A stretch of 64,000 bases of DNA from Pedococcus sp. 5OH_020. GTDB taxonomy: Bacteria > Actinomycetota > Actinomycetes > Actinomycetales > Dermatophilaceae. The position numbers were made by a program, and so were the translations under genes. Each line of letters opens with the position of its first letter. The stretch's first letter is position 1. The notes below the pieces were generated by a model, which saw only the letters and a list, made by a program, of their open reading frames with translations, ran no database searches and was not told where the DNA came from. Below are positions 1 through 9,029 of this stretch, in pieces. Location: NCBI RefSeq assembly GCF_027812955.1, contig NZ_JAPYZV010000011.1, positions 1 to 64,000 on the forward strand. Reading direction: 5' to 3'.

Positions 1-106
1 GGCAGACTAGAAACCCCGAAACCGGTGGCCTCGATTTCGAACGTCGCATCGGCCCCATTTTCGAGCGTTGCCGACACGCTACCTGGGTTGCTTGAGGCCG
101 AGGCCG

Positions 107-330
107 ATGGCGAAGCGTCGTAGTCGCGGTAAGGGTCGCGTCCCACTACTCCCAGTCGCGTCAGCGCCTGGTCGCCACGGCACGGCTCGGCTTCCTGCCC
201 AATGGCGAGCGCATCGTCACGACCGCTACGGGCAGGACCATGGCCGAGGCCAAGGCCAGGCTCAGCGAGCTGCTGCGGGAGCGGAGAAAGCGATCGACGG
301 TCCGGCGCTCGACGGCCACGAAAGGTGAGG
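107..330 (+). pseudogene. Remnant of tyrosine recombinase (integrase) N-terminal arm
   Basis: An ATG at 107 opens a basic stretch (MAKRRSRGKG). After a frame change near base 160 the reading continues as GFLPNGERIVTTATGRT followed by MAEAKARLSELLRERRK. This is the usual N-terminal arm-binding layout of phage-type tyrosine recombinases: a short beta-sheet with an NGxR turn, then GRTxAEAxAxLxELL. Neither the core-binding nor the catalytic domain follows; the next gene is on the other strand at 339. I read it as a frameshifted and truncated integrase left from an old insertion. The call rests on motif resemblance only. Confidence 0.5.
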
Positions 331-338
331 GCCGACCC

Positions 339-974
339 TCAGTAGGCCACCGAGAGGTGCTCCCGGTGATGCTCCGCGCGGTCGATCTCGTTGACGATGG
401 CCTCCGCGAAGTCCGGACCCGAGATCTCGGACTTGCCCTCGTCGTCGAACAGGGCGACCTCGCCGCCGACCCGGTAGCTGCCGGTCTTCTGCCCAGGGGC
501 CCACGCTCCATACGCGCCGGCAGGGCTCATGAACACCCAGTCCAGCTCCGCGGGGGCCGACTCGGTGAGCCAACGCCGAGTAGCCTCCCCTTCCAGCGCC
601 TCATCGCGGTACTCCTGCGGGATGTCGCCCTCAGCGAAACGGGGCGCTCCTGGCGCCGGCCGCAGGGACGAGAAACCGCCGACCATGATCAGCCGGGCGC
701 CCGTCTCAGCCGCCGCAATAGCATAGGTGGCGTAGAGCTCAACGAGCCGACCGGCCGTCTCCCCTCGCGGGGAGAGGGCCAGCACGACGGCGTCCGCCCC
801 GGGGATGATCTCCACGGCGTCGGCCGCGTCACCGGTCTCGTAGCGCACCCCCTCGACGGGGTTGGCGGGGATCGAGCGGCTCCAGGAGATGACTTCGTGG
901 CCGCGGGCGACGGCCTCCCGGGCGATGTTGGTGCCGGTGTAACCGGTGCCTCCGATGACGGCGATGGTGGACAC
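339..974 (-). CDS. NAD(P)-binding SDR / NmrA-like oxidoreductase
   Basis: A 211-residue atypical short-chain dehydrogenase. It starts at a GTG (base 974) preceded by AAGGAG and reads MSTIAVIGGTGYTGTN, a glycine-rich dinucleotide-binding loop at residues 8-14. The body matches the small NAD(P)H-binding NmrA-like type (a conserved ADAVVLALSPRG segment and LDWVFMSPAGAYG near residue 150). There is no YxxxK catalytic pair, so it may act as a reductase of a small substrate or as a redox sensor. The substrate is unknown. The open frame continues upstream of the GTG, but that part overlaps the downstream end of a broken monooxygenase and is not protein-like. Confidence 0.75.
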   Translation of the reverse strand: MSTIAVIGGTGYTGTNIAREAVARGHEVISWSRSIPANPVEGVRYETGDAADAVEIIPGADAVVLALSPRGETAGRLVELYATYAIAAAETGARLIMVGGFSSLRPAPGAPRFAEGDIPQEYRDEALEGEATRRWLTESAPAELDWVFMSPAGAYGAWAPGQKTGSYRVGGEVALFDDEGKSEISGPDFAEAIVNEIDRAEHHREHLSVAY

Positions 975-1009
975 TTCGTGGCTCCTTGCTGTAGGGGTTC
1001 TGGTTCGGG

Positions 1010-1530
1010 TCAGCGCCAGCCGAGGCCGGGCGCCACATGCTTGATGGTGTTCTCCAGCAGCTGTGCGTTGTAGTCGACGCGGAGCTGGTCGGAACGGTGA
1101 GCCGGACAGTGTCGGCGGCAGCGAAGGCATCATCCGCGCGCAACTGTTCGACCAGCCTGTCGGGTTCGGCGGCGTAGCTGCGACCGAAGACCGCCCGGTA
1201 GCCGTCGAGGTTGCCGACCTGGTCCGGCGAGTCGCCCTGGCCACTGAAGTACCTGGCGTCGAGGTCGGTCACAATCGGCATGAGCGAGCGGCTCACCGAG
1301 ACCTGGGGCTCGCGCTCGTGCGCGGCGGCCGTCCACGCCTCGCGGAACACCTGGATCTGCTTGTGCTGCTGGACGTGGAAGGGCTCGCCCGACTCGTCCT
1401 CCTTCAGTGTCGAGCTCATGAGGTTCATGCCGAGCTGGGCGGCCCAGCGCGCGATGGATTCCGACGGGCGCCCCACCAGATGCGGTCGCGCAGCCCCTCC
1501 GATTGCGGCTCGGAGCCGCAATAGCCCTGG
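1010..1530 (-). pseudogene. Luciferase-like flavin monooxygenase, truncated and frameshifted
   Basis: Recognisable pieces of an LLM-class flavin-dependent oxidoreductase are spread over frames. LRDRIWWGA sits near 1490, then ARWAAQLGMNLMSSTLKEDE, SVSRSLMPIVTDLDARYFSG and FGRSYAAEPDRLVEQL in a second frame, and DYNAQLLENTIKHVAPGLGW up to a TGA at 1010-1012 in a third. The last shift looks like one lost base near 1088, where LTVPNQL would be expected. The N-terminal half with the flavin-binding barrel start is missing. Sequence upstream (1530-1700) encodes an unidentified fragment (GFGFSPAEGEGHADMARRH). It is a dead gene between the SDR and a small conserved gene. Confidence 0.7.
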
Positions 1531-1861
1531 CGGGTTAGGAAGCACCGACCGGGAGTTCGGCTGCGCGAATCTTTTGCCGCTGAGCACCTCGAGCAGCACC
1601 TCGGTATGGCGCCGCGCCATGTCCGCGTGGCCCTCCCCCTCGGCGGGGGAGAAGCCGAAGCCGCAGCGGTCTGGTCCCGGTCCACGCCCACCCCTTCGCG
1701 TTGCTCGCCAGGGTCAGGAGAAGCCGTTCCCGCGAGGCGGCTGGCGACAGTTTGGGCCACCGACGCAGGACCGTCCCGACGAACGCGGCCGGGGCGGTCG
1801 TGAGAAGGCGGCACCAAGGCCGCAGTGCTATTGCTATGGCACTAAGGCCGCAGCGCTAGCA

Positions 1862-2068
1862 CTACTCGGCGAGCTTGGCGATCGCTTGAGCCCAGAGGAA
1901 GTGCTTGTTCGTGCCGAGGTCCCGCACGGTCTTGATGTTGAACGCGGCCTTGAGGTGCTCTGCGTCCCCGGCGCTGACACCCTGCAACGCAGCCACGGGC
2001 GCATCCGCCAGCTCGCTGATGCTTGCCGTCTCGAACGAGCCGTCAATCTTGCTTGCGATGTCGCCCAT
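1862..2068 (-). CDS. Small conserved protein, helix-hairpin-helix-like
   Basis: A 68-residue protein starting MGDIASKIDG at an ATG with GGGAG upstream. The middle reads ELADAPVAALQGVSAGDAEH and then NIKTVRDLGTNKHF. The pattern (a leucine-rich helix, a short G-containing turn, a second helix and TVRDLG) resembles the helix-hairpin-helix folds of small actinobacterial proteins. No catalytic residues are visible. Function is unknown; a nucleic-acid or protein contact module is a guess. It stands alone, with about 430 bases upstream (2069-2502) in which I see no supported gene. Confidence 0.6.
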   Translation of the reverse strand: MGDIASKIDGSFETASISELADAPVAALQGVSAGDAEHLKAAFNIKTVRDLGTNKHFLWAQAIAKLAE

Positions 2069-2502
2069 CGTCACTCCCACACAGGTCGGGCGCGCCACGT
2101 CGGCGCACGGTGGGTCATGGGTACCACCGAATCAGCGGCCACGCCAGGGACCCTTCCAGACCCTTGCCGCCCCAAAGAGGGGACGTGGCGGTCAACTGAG
2201 CGTCCTTTGACCGTGAGCAGCAGCGGCCACCCCGGCCGCAGACCTGTCGGGCTCGGTCCTACACGTTGCTCCGTCCAAGATGTCCCCGCTTCGGCGTTGA
2301 CACCGTCGCCAACGGTTCCGCCTCGGCACGGCAGGATGCCGCACCTGAGGGACTCGAAGCGTTGCCGCCGCTGGGGGCACGAAGGAACCGGCCCTAGTCC
2401 CCGTGTAGTGCCAGATGCGTGTTCCTTGACTGCGGGACTGGCATGGTCGCATGGTGGTCTGGTCGTCTCGCAAGCCTCTGCTGCGGCACTCGAGGAGTGG
2501 CC

Positions 2503-3264
2503 GTGCCCGTGTCCCGACCTGCACTCTTGGCGTGCATCGTGTGCGCCTTGGCGGCGGCGTGCACGGGAGGCAGTCCGTCATCCTCAGGCAGCACTACGAG
2601 GGCGCCTTCGGCGGCAACGGCCACGTCGTCGGGCAGCCCTTCGACGGCATCGGCGCCCAGGTTCTCGGCCTCGGTGACCAACAGGTGGTTCCCCTTGCTC
2701 CCGGGTAGCAGCCGCAGCTACGCCGGGGTCAAGGAGGACGAGCCGTCGAAGGAGGTCTTCGTGGTGGAGCGCACCACCAAGACCATCGAAGGAGCACCGT
2801 GTGTGGTGGTGTCCGACCGTCTCTACCTGTCGGGCCATCTCGCCGAACGAACGACCGACTACTACAGCCAGGACTAGGACGGCAACGTCTGGTACTTCGG
2901 GAGGACACGGCGGAGCTGGACCGCGCTGGACAGGTCACGAGCAGGGAGGGGACGTGCATGGCCGGGCGTGACGGGGCAAGGCCGGGGATCTACATCGAGG
3001 CCGAGCCCAAGATCGGGCACGGCAACAGGCAGGAGCGCGACCGAGGGCACGCGGAGGACCACTACGAGGTCATCAGCCTGAGCTCCCCGATCACCGTGCC
3101 GTACCGCTCGTTCCGCTCCACCGTGGTCACGAAGGAAGTGGACCCCGTTGGAGCCCGACGTGCTCGACCACGAGTACTACGCCCAGGGCATCGGAGTCGT
3201 CGCCGAGATCTCGGTGAAGGGGCCCACCGAGCGGAACCGGCTCGTCGCCCTGTCCGCCGGCTAG
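2503..3264 (+). pseudogene. Broken lipoprotein gene (one nonsense, two frameshifts)
   Basis: A GTG start at 2503 lies about 5 bases after GAGGAG and gives a lipoprotein signal (PALLACIVCALAAACTGG, lipobox LAAAC), a Ser/Thr linker and RWFPLLPGSSRSY. Three separate lesions interrupt the body. TAG at 2875-2877 interrupts YSQD-DGNVWYFG, where AAG (Lys) would fit. One base is lost near 2902, after which EDTAELDRAGQVTSREGT continues in another frame. One extra base near 3147 moves the tail (EPDVLDHEYYAQGIGVVAEI) to a third frame ending at TAG 3262. The reading frame can be rebuilt almost completely, so inactivation is recent. Function of the intact family is unknown to me. Confidence 0.8.
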
Positions 3265-3968
3265 GGCATCCGTTACCGCTGCCCTTTCCCCTGCCCCAGA
3301 GCGCAATCCGCGCGTGCGCGAGGGCCGAGACTGAGCGGCATCGCCTGCCTGTCCAGCGTTGCCAAGCTAGCGTCGTTGCCCAGCGCAGTGTCGCAGTCGG
3401 CGGCCTTGGGGTGGTCACTGGCGTGACGCCTCCGGAGTGGTCCAGCCAAGTGAACGCCTGGATACGGCTCCTCACCAGAAGCGCCTTCGGCTTCGACACC
3501 CACACGCACGGATCGCCTACGCGGATGCCGGGCCAGCACCGCCCCCTGCCCCGGCCGAATCTGACTCATACATCAGGCAGAAGCTCCACGGATCGCCGAG
3601 TGGAGTGGCACGCCCGCCGCCTTCCCGGACGGAGGCTAATGGAACTGCAAAGTTGACCTGAGTCACCTGTCATGGGCCTTGGCCGTACGGAGCTCTCGCT
3701 ATCGCGTTGCCTGTCCAGCGTTGCGGAGTCGGCCATCTTCGATGCCGCATTCACGGTTACGCCAGCAGTTCGTTCCCCCATGCCGTCCGCGCGCCTTACC
3801 AGACGGACGGCCCCTGCACGGGGCTCAGAGTTCGTTGCTCCCACCTCCTGAGCATCGTCCGCCGGGATCCCTGGCATGGTCCATGGCCCAATGAGGCCAT
3901 ACACGAGACGGAGGTCCCAAAGCGCCCTTCGTCACTCCTTCTGAGTAGGCGTCGACGGCGTGCCCGCC
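3265..3968. other. Intergenic stretch with a 17-bp direct repeat
   Basis: About 700 bases without a supportable gene. The only structure noticed is a perfect 17-bp direct repeat (TGCCTGTCCAGCGTTGC) at 3346-3362 and 3708-3724, with loosely similar flanks. It may be a remnant of a duplicated or mobile sequence. Confidence 0.4.
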
Positions 3969-4214
3969 TCAGCCGCCGTTCTGTGGCTGGGTGTTGTCGA
4001 TACCGCCGAGCTGCTGCAAGAACTCGTGGCAGCGCTTGGCGCGCTCGCTGTCCTGGGCCATGACCTCCTCGAAGAACGACGCAATGTCGTCCTTCCCGGC
4101 GTTCCGGGCGTCGCGCACGTACTGCCCATAGTCGTGGCCGGCCTTCAGCGAGTGGTACTGCACGGAGATGAGGTCGTAGGTGACGTCGTCGAATCCGGTC
4201 TCTCCAGTAGCCAT
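3969..4214 (-). CDS. Small conserved helical protein
   Basis: An 81-residue protein with a strong ribosome site (AAAGGAGAG, then ATG at 4214). It begins MATGETGFDDVTYDLISVQY and continues with a helical, charge-rich body containing KAGHDYGQYVRDARNAG and AKRCHEFLQQLGG. The spacing of His and Glu residues (YHSLKAGHDY, FFEEVMAQD, CHEF) suggests a short helical bundle, possibly ferritin-like. No full metal site is evident. Proteins of this look occur in other actinobacteria as hypothetical proteins. It is monocistronic, with the convergent pseudogene region downstream. Confidence 0.65.
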   Translation of the reverse strand: MATGETGFDDVTYDLISVQYHSLKAGHDYGQYVRDARNAGKDDIASFFEEVMAQDSERAKRCHEFLQQLGGIDNTQPQNGG

Positions 4215-4486
4215 CGTTCTCTCCTTTCGTCAGGGTCGCCGGCGTTGTGACAGCGGGTGGTCCACCGCCCGCCGGCCCAGGTTCACGGTTTCGACGCTAC
4301 GTCGCCGGGCCCTTCGTCGCATCCTGTCGCGAGCGCCGAGGACCGGGGTGGCGAGGACCGGGCTGGTCATGACGACGCGCGCACTGGCGCCGCTGACCGG
4401 TTTCGGTTCAGCCTGACCGGGTATGGCGCGCCCAGGGAGCGGGCGAGGCGAGTCCTCGGTCGTCACCGGACGACCAAGGAACCCCC

Positions 4487-6004
4487 ATGCGGAACGTCAC
4501 CGGGCCACAGCCCGACCCACGCGCCCAGCTGTGGCGCTGTGCCCTTCTCGTCCTGCTTGCCTTCCCGTTGCCGGGTCTTGCCCTGTGGTTGGCCGGCCGG
4601 CGGCGCGCCGGAGCTGCAGCGCTCGCCGCGACCGCGGCCGCGGTCCTCACGCTGGCTGTCCTCTGGGGCCAGCACCGTCCTGAGCAGCTCGCCGTGCGTC
4701 TCGGGTCCAGGCCGGACCTGCTCGAGTCCGCTGCCCTGGTCGTGGTCGCCCTCGGGACGGCGTGGCTCTCAGCCATCGTCGGCACGGCCTCCGCGGCCTG
4801 GCCCGCGACGGCGACCCGCGGAGAGAAGCTCGGGGCGATGACCCTCGTCGTCGCACTCTCTCTGGCCGTGGCCGGGCCCACGGCTCTCGTCGCGCGCTAT
4901 GCGCTCATCTCACGCGCGCTCGCCACGCAGGTGTTCGCCAGTGGCGTGGGAGTGCGTGCTGACGGGCTTCAGGTTCCGGAACCTCGGCGCCAGCCTCACG
5001 TCGACCCCTGGGCCGGGACGCCTCGGCTCAACGTGCTGTTGCTCGGTCTCGACTCCGCGGCGGGTCGGGTCGGGGTGCGCCCGGACTCCATCGTGCTCGC
5101 CTCCGTCGACACCAGGACCGGTGCGACCGTGCTCTTCGGGCTGCCACGCAACCTGGAGAAGGTGCCGTTCCCACGGTCCTCGCCCTTGCACCGACTCTGG
5201 CCACACGGCTTCGACTGCGGAAGCGAGTGCCTGCTGAACGCCGTCTGGACGGAGGCGGTGAACCATGCGGGCCTCTTTCCCGGGGACCCCAGCCCGGGGC
5301 TTACGGCGACCCGCTCAGCGGTCGAGGCGGTCCTCGGGCTTCCCGTGGACTACACGGTCACCGTCAGCCTCCGAGGCTTCATGGAGCTCGTCGACGCGGT
5401 AGGCGGGGTGGAGGTGAACGTCCGGACCACGCTTCCGATCGGCGGCGCCCACGACGGCGCGGGGAGGGTGACCGAGGCGCCTCGGGGGTACATCGAGCCC
5501 GGGCGTCAGCACCTCGACGGCTACCACGCCCTCTGGTTCAGCCGATCCAGGTTCGCCAGCAACGACTTCGACCGGATGCGTCGACAGCGGTGCATGATCG
5601 GAGCGCTGGTCGCGCAGGTGGACCCCATGACCTTCCTTGCGCGCTTCCCTGCCATCGCAGCCGCGACAGGGAGGAACCTGCACACCGACATCCCGCTTTC
5701 CGACCTCCCGGCGTGGGCCACCATCGCCGAGAGGGTCCGAGCAGGCAGCCTCACGTCCCTGCCGCTGACGGACGCGGTGGTCCACCCGGACCGACCTGAC
5801 TTCAACCGGATCCGCACACTCGTACGCGCCGCCCTCGCCATCCGGCCCGGTCCGGCAGCGGCCACCGCGCCGACGTCGGGCACAGCCAGCTCTTCACCTC
5901 CGCCCTCGACACGGCAGGGGCCCTCGACAGCGCAGCGTCCCACCGTCCGACCGCCCGGTCACCAGCGCGCCACGGCGCCGCAAAGGCTCGCCGACGCCTG
6001 CTGA
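4487..6004 (+). CDS. LytR-CpsA-Psr (LCP) family cell-wall glycopolymer ligase
   Basis: A 505-residue membrane protein. Residues 15-150 carry several hydrophobic segments (LLVLLAFPLPGLALWLAG, then two or three more), more than the single anchor of a classical LCP protein. The LCP domain follows from about 175 to 445: LNVLLLGLDS, an Arg-Asp pair in VRPDSIVLASVD, GLPRNL, DAVGGVEVNV, YHALWFSRSRFASNDFDRMR and RQRCMIGAL. LCP enzymes move lipid-linked glycopolymers onto peptidoglycan outside the membrane, using arginines to hold the pyrophosphate. The last 60 residues are a Pro/Ser/Thr-rich tail. Start ATG 4487 has AAGGA upstream. The next gene converges, with 6 bases between the stops. Confidence 0.88.
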   Translation: MRNVTGPQPDPRAQLWRCALLVLLAFPLPGLALWLAGRRRAGAAALAATAAAVLTLAVLWGQHRPEQLAVRLGSRPDLLESAALVVVALGTAWLSAIVGTASAAWPATATRGEKLGAMTLVVALSLAVAGPTALVARYALISRALATQVFASGVGVRADGLQVPEPRRQPHVDPWAGTPRLNVLLLGLDSAAGRVGVRPDSIVLASVDTRTGATVLFGLPRNLEKVPFPRSSPLHRLWPHGFDCGSECLLNAVWTEAVNHAGLFPGDPSPGLTATRSAVEAVLGLPVDYTVTVSLRGFMELVDAVGGVEVNVRTTLPIGGAHDGAGRVTEAPRGYIEPGRQHLDGYHALWFSRSRFASNDFDRMRRQRCMIGALVAQVDPMTFLARFPAIAAATGRNLHTDIPLSDLPAWATIAERVRAGSLTSLPLTDAVVHPDRPDFNRIRTLVRAALAIRPGPAAATAPTSGTASSSPPPSTRQGPSTAQRPTVRPPGHQRATAPQRLADAC

Positions 6005-6010
6005 AAACCG

Positions 6011-6616
6011 TTACCGGTCCTCGTGGAGGCCGGCCGAGAGGCCGCCGTTCACCCTGGCCACGACCCGAGCGCGGGCAGCGGCGAAGTGCCGGTCGTAGTC
6101 TGCGCGCAGGTCCGGTGCCTGCCGGTGTCGGCTGTTATGTGGGGGCGAGAGGGCTGTGGCTTCGGCCCACGCCCGAAACACCGGGGCTGCGGCCGCTTCG
6201 AGGCGAGCTGCGGTGATGCCGTGTCCGGCCTCCCGCTGGCGTTCCAGGTCCCGCATGAACACCTCGTAGGCCACGACCACCGGCCAGTGCTTCAGGATGA
6301 GCTCGGCGGGGTCGCCCCGAGGCTCTCGGATGAAGCCGTCCAAGACACCCTTCGGGACGCGACCCCGGTGGCCCCGCAGAAGCGTCTTCGTGAGGCCCGC
6401 AGTCATGGCGCTCGTGACCGCCTGGCCCATGGCCTCCCTCCAGGCCAGGCGGGCCGCGTCCACGTACGACTGCCCCGGTAATGGGAGGACGGGCCGGCCG
6501 AGGACGACCTCGAGCTGCTCGTCGACCGCGTGGCCGGCGCGAGGGTACGCCATCGCCAAGGCGGTGAAGCGAACCAGGGCTGCAGTGGCCTCATGGGACC
6601 GTCGCACGACACTCAT
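6011..6616 (-). CDS. Hypothetical protein
   Basis: A protein of about 201 residues, unrecognised. I chose the ATG at 6616 (MSVVRRSHEATAAL) because GGAG lies just upstream. An alternative ATG at 6655 in the same frame (MRRIFRAPSAG) has no ribosome site. Visible features are an Ala/Arg-rich helical N-terminus, a central DAARLAWREAMGQAVTSAMT segment, and AELILKHWPVVVAYEVFMRD near the middle. No membrane segments or known catalytic motif. The frame stays open up to 7135 but that part overlaps the well-supported dioxygenase gene on the other strand and is not used. Confidence 0.5.
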   Translation of the reverse strand: MSVVRRSHEATAALVRFTALAMAYPRAGHAVDEQLEVVLGRPVLPLPGQSYVDAARLAWREAMGQAVTSAMTAGLTKTLLRGHRGRVPKGVLDGFIREPRGDPAELILKHWPVVVAYEVFMRDLERQREAGHGITAARLEAAAAPVFRAWAEATALSPPHNSRHRQAPDLRADYDRHFAAARARVVARVNGGLSAGLHEDR

Positions 6617-6745
6617 TCTCCGGCCGGCCGAGGGTGCGCGGAAGATGCGCCTCATCGTCCATACGGACCATTGCGGGCGCCGTGCGCGTTCCCGCACACT
6701 GACTCGGGCTTGAGGAAGGCCCACGAGCGACGCTGAAGGAGCGAC

Positions 6746-7621
6746 GTGGCACAGCAGACAGCAGACCTGCCGGGTCTTGGTGATCCTGAGGACATTCCGA
6801 CCGAGGGGATCGACACTGGCGCGATCGTCGACGCCCTGTACGGCGACGGCATCATGGCACTGCGGGGCGCCTTCCCCGTCGAGTGGGTTGACGACCTGGC
6901 CAGGGACGTCCAACTGGCCTTCGGCGAGGCGCGCTCCCGCGGGGATGGGGCGGTCGGGCGAGGACCGAACCGCTGGTACGTGGAGGTGCACCCCGAGCAG
7001 CTGCGCGGCTTCGTGGACCTCGTGTCGCATCCCTGGGTCAACGCGGCGGCGCGTGCCGTCCTGGGAGACGACTACCACTTCGTGGAGGTCGGGTTCGACG
7101 TTCCGCTCCCCGGTGCAGTCGACCAGCCCTGGCACCGGGACTTCCCGATGCCGCGAGTCACCCGTGAGGAGGGCCGGCTCACATCACTGGCCTTCAACCT
7201 GACGCTCGTCGACACGACGCCGGACATGGGGCCGTTCGAGATCGCGGTAGGCACCCAGTGGGACGACAGCGCGGAGCTCGAGCACGGCATGTTTCCGCCG
7301 AAGGCCCTCCACTCGAGGTACGAGGAGCGCGCCCAGCGCAAGCTCCCGCAACGCGGGGACATCTCGGTGCGCTCGGCCTTGACCATCCACCGCGGCACGC
7401 AGAACCACTCGCAGCTGTCGAGGCCGGTTCTCGTGCTCGGCGTCGAGGACGGTCGGGACACGGAGCAGCTCATCGAGCACTCACCTCGGGTGACCCGGGC
7501 CTACTGGGACTCACTGCCGCAGAGCGTCAAGGACCGCCTGCACTGCCCGATCGTGGACGAGCCGCTCGTGCCGATCACCCAGAAGCACACGATCGAGGGC
7601 CTGGTGATGGGAGCCTCCTGA
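6746..7621 (+). CDS. Phytanoyl-CoA dioxygenase (PhyH) family Fe(II)/2-oxoglutarate oxygenase
   Basis: A 291-residue enzyme from a GTG with GAAGGAG upstream. The iron-binding facial triad is visible: H130 and D132 in QPWHRDFPMP, and a distal His at about 215 in ALTIHRGTQNHS, with an Arg about 11 residues later (SRPVLVLGV) placed to hold 2-oxoglutarate. The length and spacing fit the PhyH family, which hydroxylates diverse small molecules in the cytoplasm. The substrate is not predictable. It converges on the GAF-ANTAR regulator; the stops are a few bases apart. Confidence 0.85.
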   Translation: MAQQTADLPGLGDPEDIPTEGIDTGAIVDALYGDGIMALRGAFPVEWVDDLARDVQLAFGEARSRGDGAVGRGPNRWYVEVHPEQLRGFVDLVSHPWVNAAARAVLGDDYHFVEVGFDVPLPGAVDQPWHRDFPMPRVTREEGRLTSLAFNLTLVDTTPDMGPFEIAVGTQWDDSAELEHGMFPPKALHSRYEERAQRKLPQRGDISVRSALTIHRGTQNHSQLSRPVLVLGVEDGRDTEQLIEHSPRVTRAYWDSLPQSVKDRLHCPIVDEPLVPITQKHTIEGLVMGAS

Positions 7622-7627
7622 GGGCGG

Positions 7628-8338
7628 TCACCCGTCGTCGCGGCGCTGGTGGCTCTTCGTGATCCGCTCGGCGATCAGGGCGAGCCGCGTGTTCGTGCGG
7701 CTCGACGCCTTCCGCAGGATCTCGAACGCCTCCTCGCCGCTGACGCCATGGGCCGCCATCAGCAGACCGACCGCTTTGCCGATCTCCCGGTTGCTCTCCA
7801 GACCGCGACGCAGGCTCTCCGCCGTCGCGCGCCCCTCGACCGCCGCCAGCGCTACCGACGTGAAGGCTGCGAGGACCGCCCCCACGTCCGCGGCATCCGG
7901 TGTCAAGGCACCCGGGGTGTCCGAGAAGACGTTCAGCGCGGACCGTCCGGAGAGCCCGCTCAGCAGCCGGTAGCCCACCATGCCGCGTACGGGCGTCTGC
8001 TCGAGGGTCAGTCGCGCCAGGTTGGGCCAGGTGCTGTGCGACGCGATGTCGTCGTCGCGCTGCACGGAGTCCTTGACGATGCTGTCCAGACACGGGCCCT
8101 CGTGCGAGTCGCTCTCCAGCCGGTCCATCAGCCGCGCGATGTCGTCGGAGGCTGCCCGGGTCCGCAGCTGGGCATTGGACTCCAGCGTCGAGATCGTCAC
8201 GTGGTCCGCCCCGGGCATCACCTGCACCGCGATCCGGACGATCGCCTCCAGGGCCTGTTCGGGGTCGGTCTCCCCGTAGACGAGCTCGGCCAGCTCCGTG
8301 AAGGCGCGGGCCGCTTCTGGAGGGACGGCAGGCTGCAT
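7628..8338 (-). CDS. GAF-ANTAR domain transcription antitermination regulator
   Basis: A 236-residue protein. Residues 8-160 form a GAF sensor domain (AVQVMPGADHVTISTLES, EGPCLDSI, PVRGMVGYRLLSGLSG). Residues 165-225 form an ANTAR RNA-binding domain (SLRRGLESNREIGKAVGLLM, then EAFEILRKASSRTNTRLALI). ANTAR proteins bind paired hexaloop hairpins in nascent RNA and block termination. This class is common in actinobacteria and often linked to stress or redox signals. The DUF1989 operon ends about 110 bases upstream on the same strand, so co-regulation is possible but the spacing argues for a separate promoter. Confidence 0.9.
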   Translation of the reverse strand: MQPAVPPEAARAFTELAELVYGETDPEQALEAIVRIAVQVMPGADHVTISTLESNAQLRTRAASDDIARLMDRLESDSHEGPCLDSIVKDSVQRDDDIASHSTWPNLARLTLEQTPVRGMVGYRLLSGLSGRSALNVFSDTPGALTPDAADVGAVLAAFTSVALAAVEGRATAESLRRGLESNREIGKAVGLLMAAHGVSGEEAFEILRKASSRTNTRLALIAERITKSHQRRDDG

Positions 8339-8447
8339 GGGCCCAGTCTCCCTACTTTGGTCTCGCCTGACCAGCCGGTCGCCATCATCGGCGCAGGTGG
8401 AGACGATGAAGGCGCCCCATGAACCCGCTCCGCAGGCCTAGTACCCC

Positions 8448-9029
8448 TCATGAGAGGGTGAAGTCGATCGGCTTGGACACGCCACCGTTCGACTTCTCGG
8501 CGGAGCACGCGGTGAGCCCGACGTGCAGGTCGACCTCGGCGCGGACGGTCAGCCGGTCGCCTGCCACCGACGTTGGGGGGTCGATGTGCAGCTCGCCACC
8601 CGGCTCGCTCCACACGTTCATGAAGATGTTCAGGGTGGTGCCGATCTGGTCCGGACCGACGCCGAACGGAGCAAGTCCCTTGACGAGGTTCTCCAGGCAG
8701 CTGGGGTGGTACGAGCCCTGGAACTCCGGGTAGAGCAGGTCGAACGTCTGCTGGCTACAGGGCGTCAGCAGCAAGTCGTGCCTGCCACAGGTGTCCTCCA
8801 GGATCGTGAGCATCGGGGTGCTGCGGTTGCTGTAGAGGATGCTGCCGGTGGAGACATAGACGGAGTTCCCGTAGTCGATCGTGCGGCCACTGGACAGCCA
8901 CTCGTCGTGGTCGTCGGCACGGAAGCAGAACAGGTCGCTGACCTGCCCTCCGGTCGGGTCCGTCACGGTGAGGAGGTCTCCCGCCCGCAGCACGAACCCG
9001 GTGCCGGTCTGGGGTTCGAGCCGGGTCAC
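8448..9029 (-). CDS. DUF1989 (urea carboxylase-associated) family protein
   Basis: A 193-residue protein with the DUF1989 pattern: RAGDLLTVTDPTGGQVSDLF near the N-terminus, a cysteine in LTPCSQQTFDLLYPEF, and NIFMNVWSEPGGELHIDPP in the C-terminal half. DUF1989 proteins usually occur in urea carboxylase / allophanate hydrolase clusters and are linked to guanidine or urea-derivative metabolism; the exact reaction is not settled. It begins at a GTG overlapping the stop of the upstream gene by 4 bases (9026-9029), so it is translationally coupled as the third gene of a minus-strand operon. Confidence 0.82.
   Translation of the reverse strand: MTRLEPQTGTGFVLRAGDLLTVTDPTGGQVSDLFCFRADDHDEWLSSGRTIDYGNSVYVSTGSILYSNRSTPMLTILEDTCGRHDLLLTPCSQQTFDLLYPEFQGSYHPSCLENLVKGLAPFGVGPDQIGTTLNIFMNVWSEPGGELHIDPPTSVAGDRLTVRAEVDLHVGLTACSAEKSNGGVSKPIDFTLS

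Noticed and set aside
6617-7135. N-terminal extension of the minus-strand hypothetical protein up to 7135
   Set aside because: This part overlaps the first 390 bases of the PhyH gene, whose protein is clearly real; the extension has no protein-like motifs.
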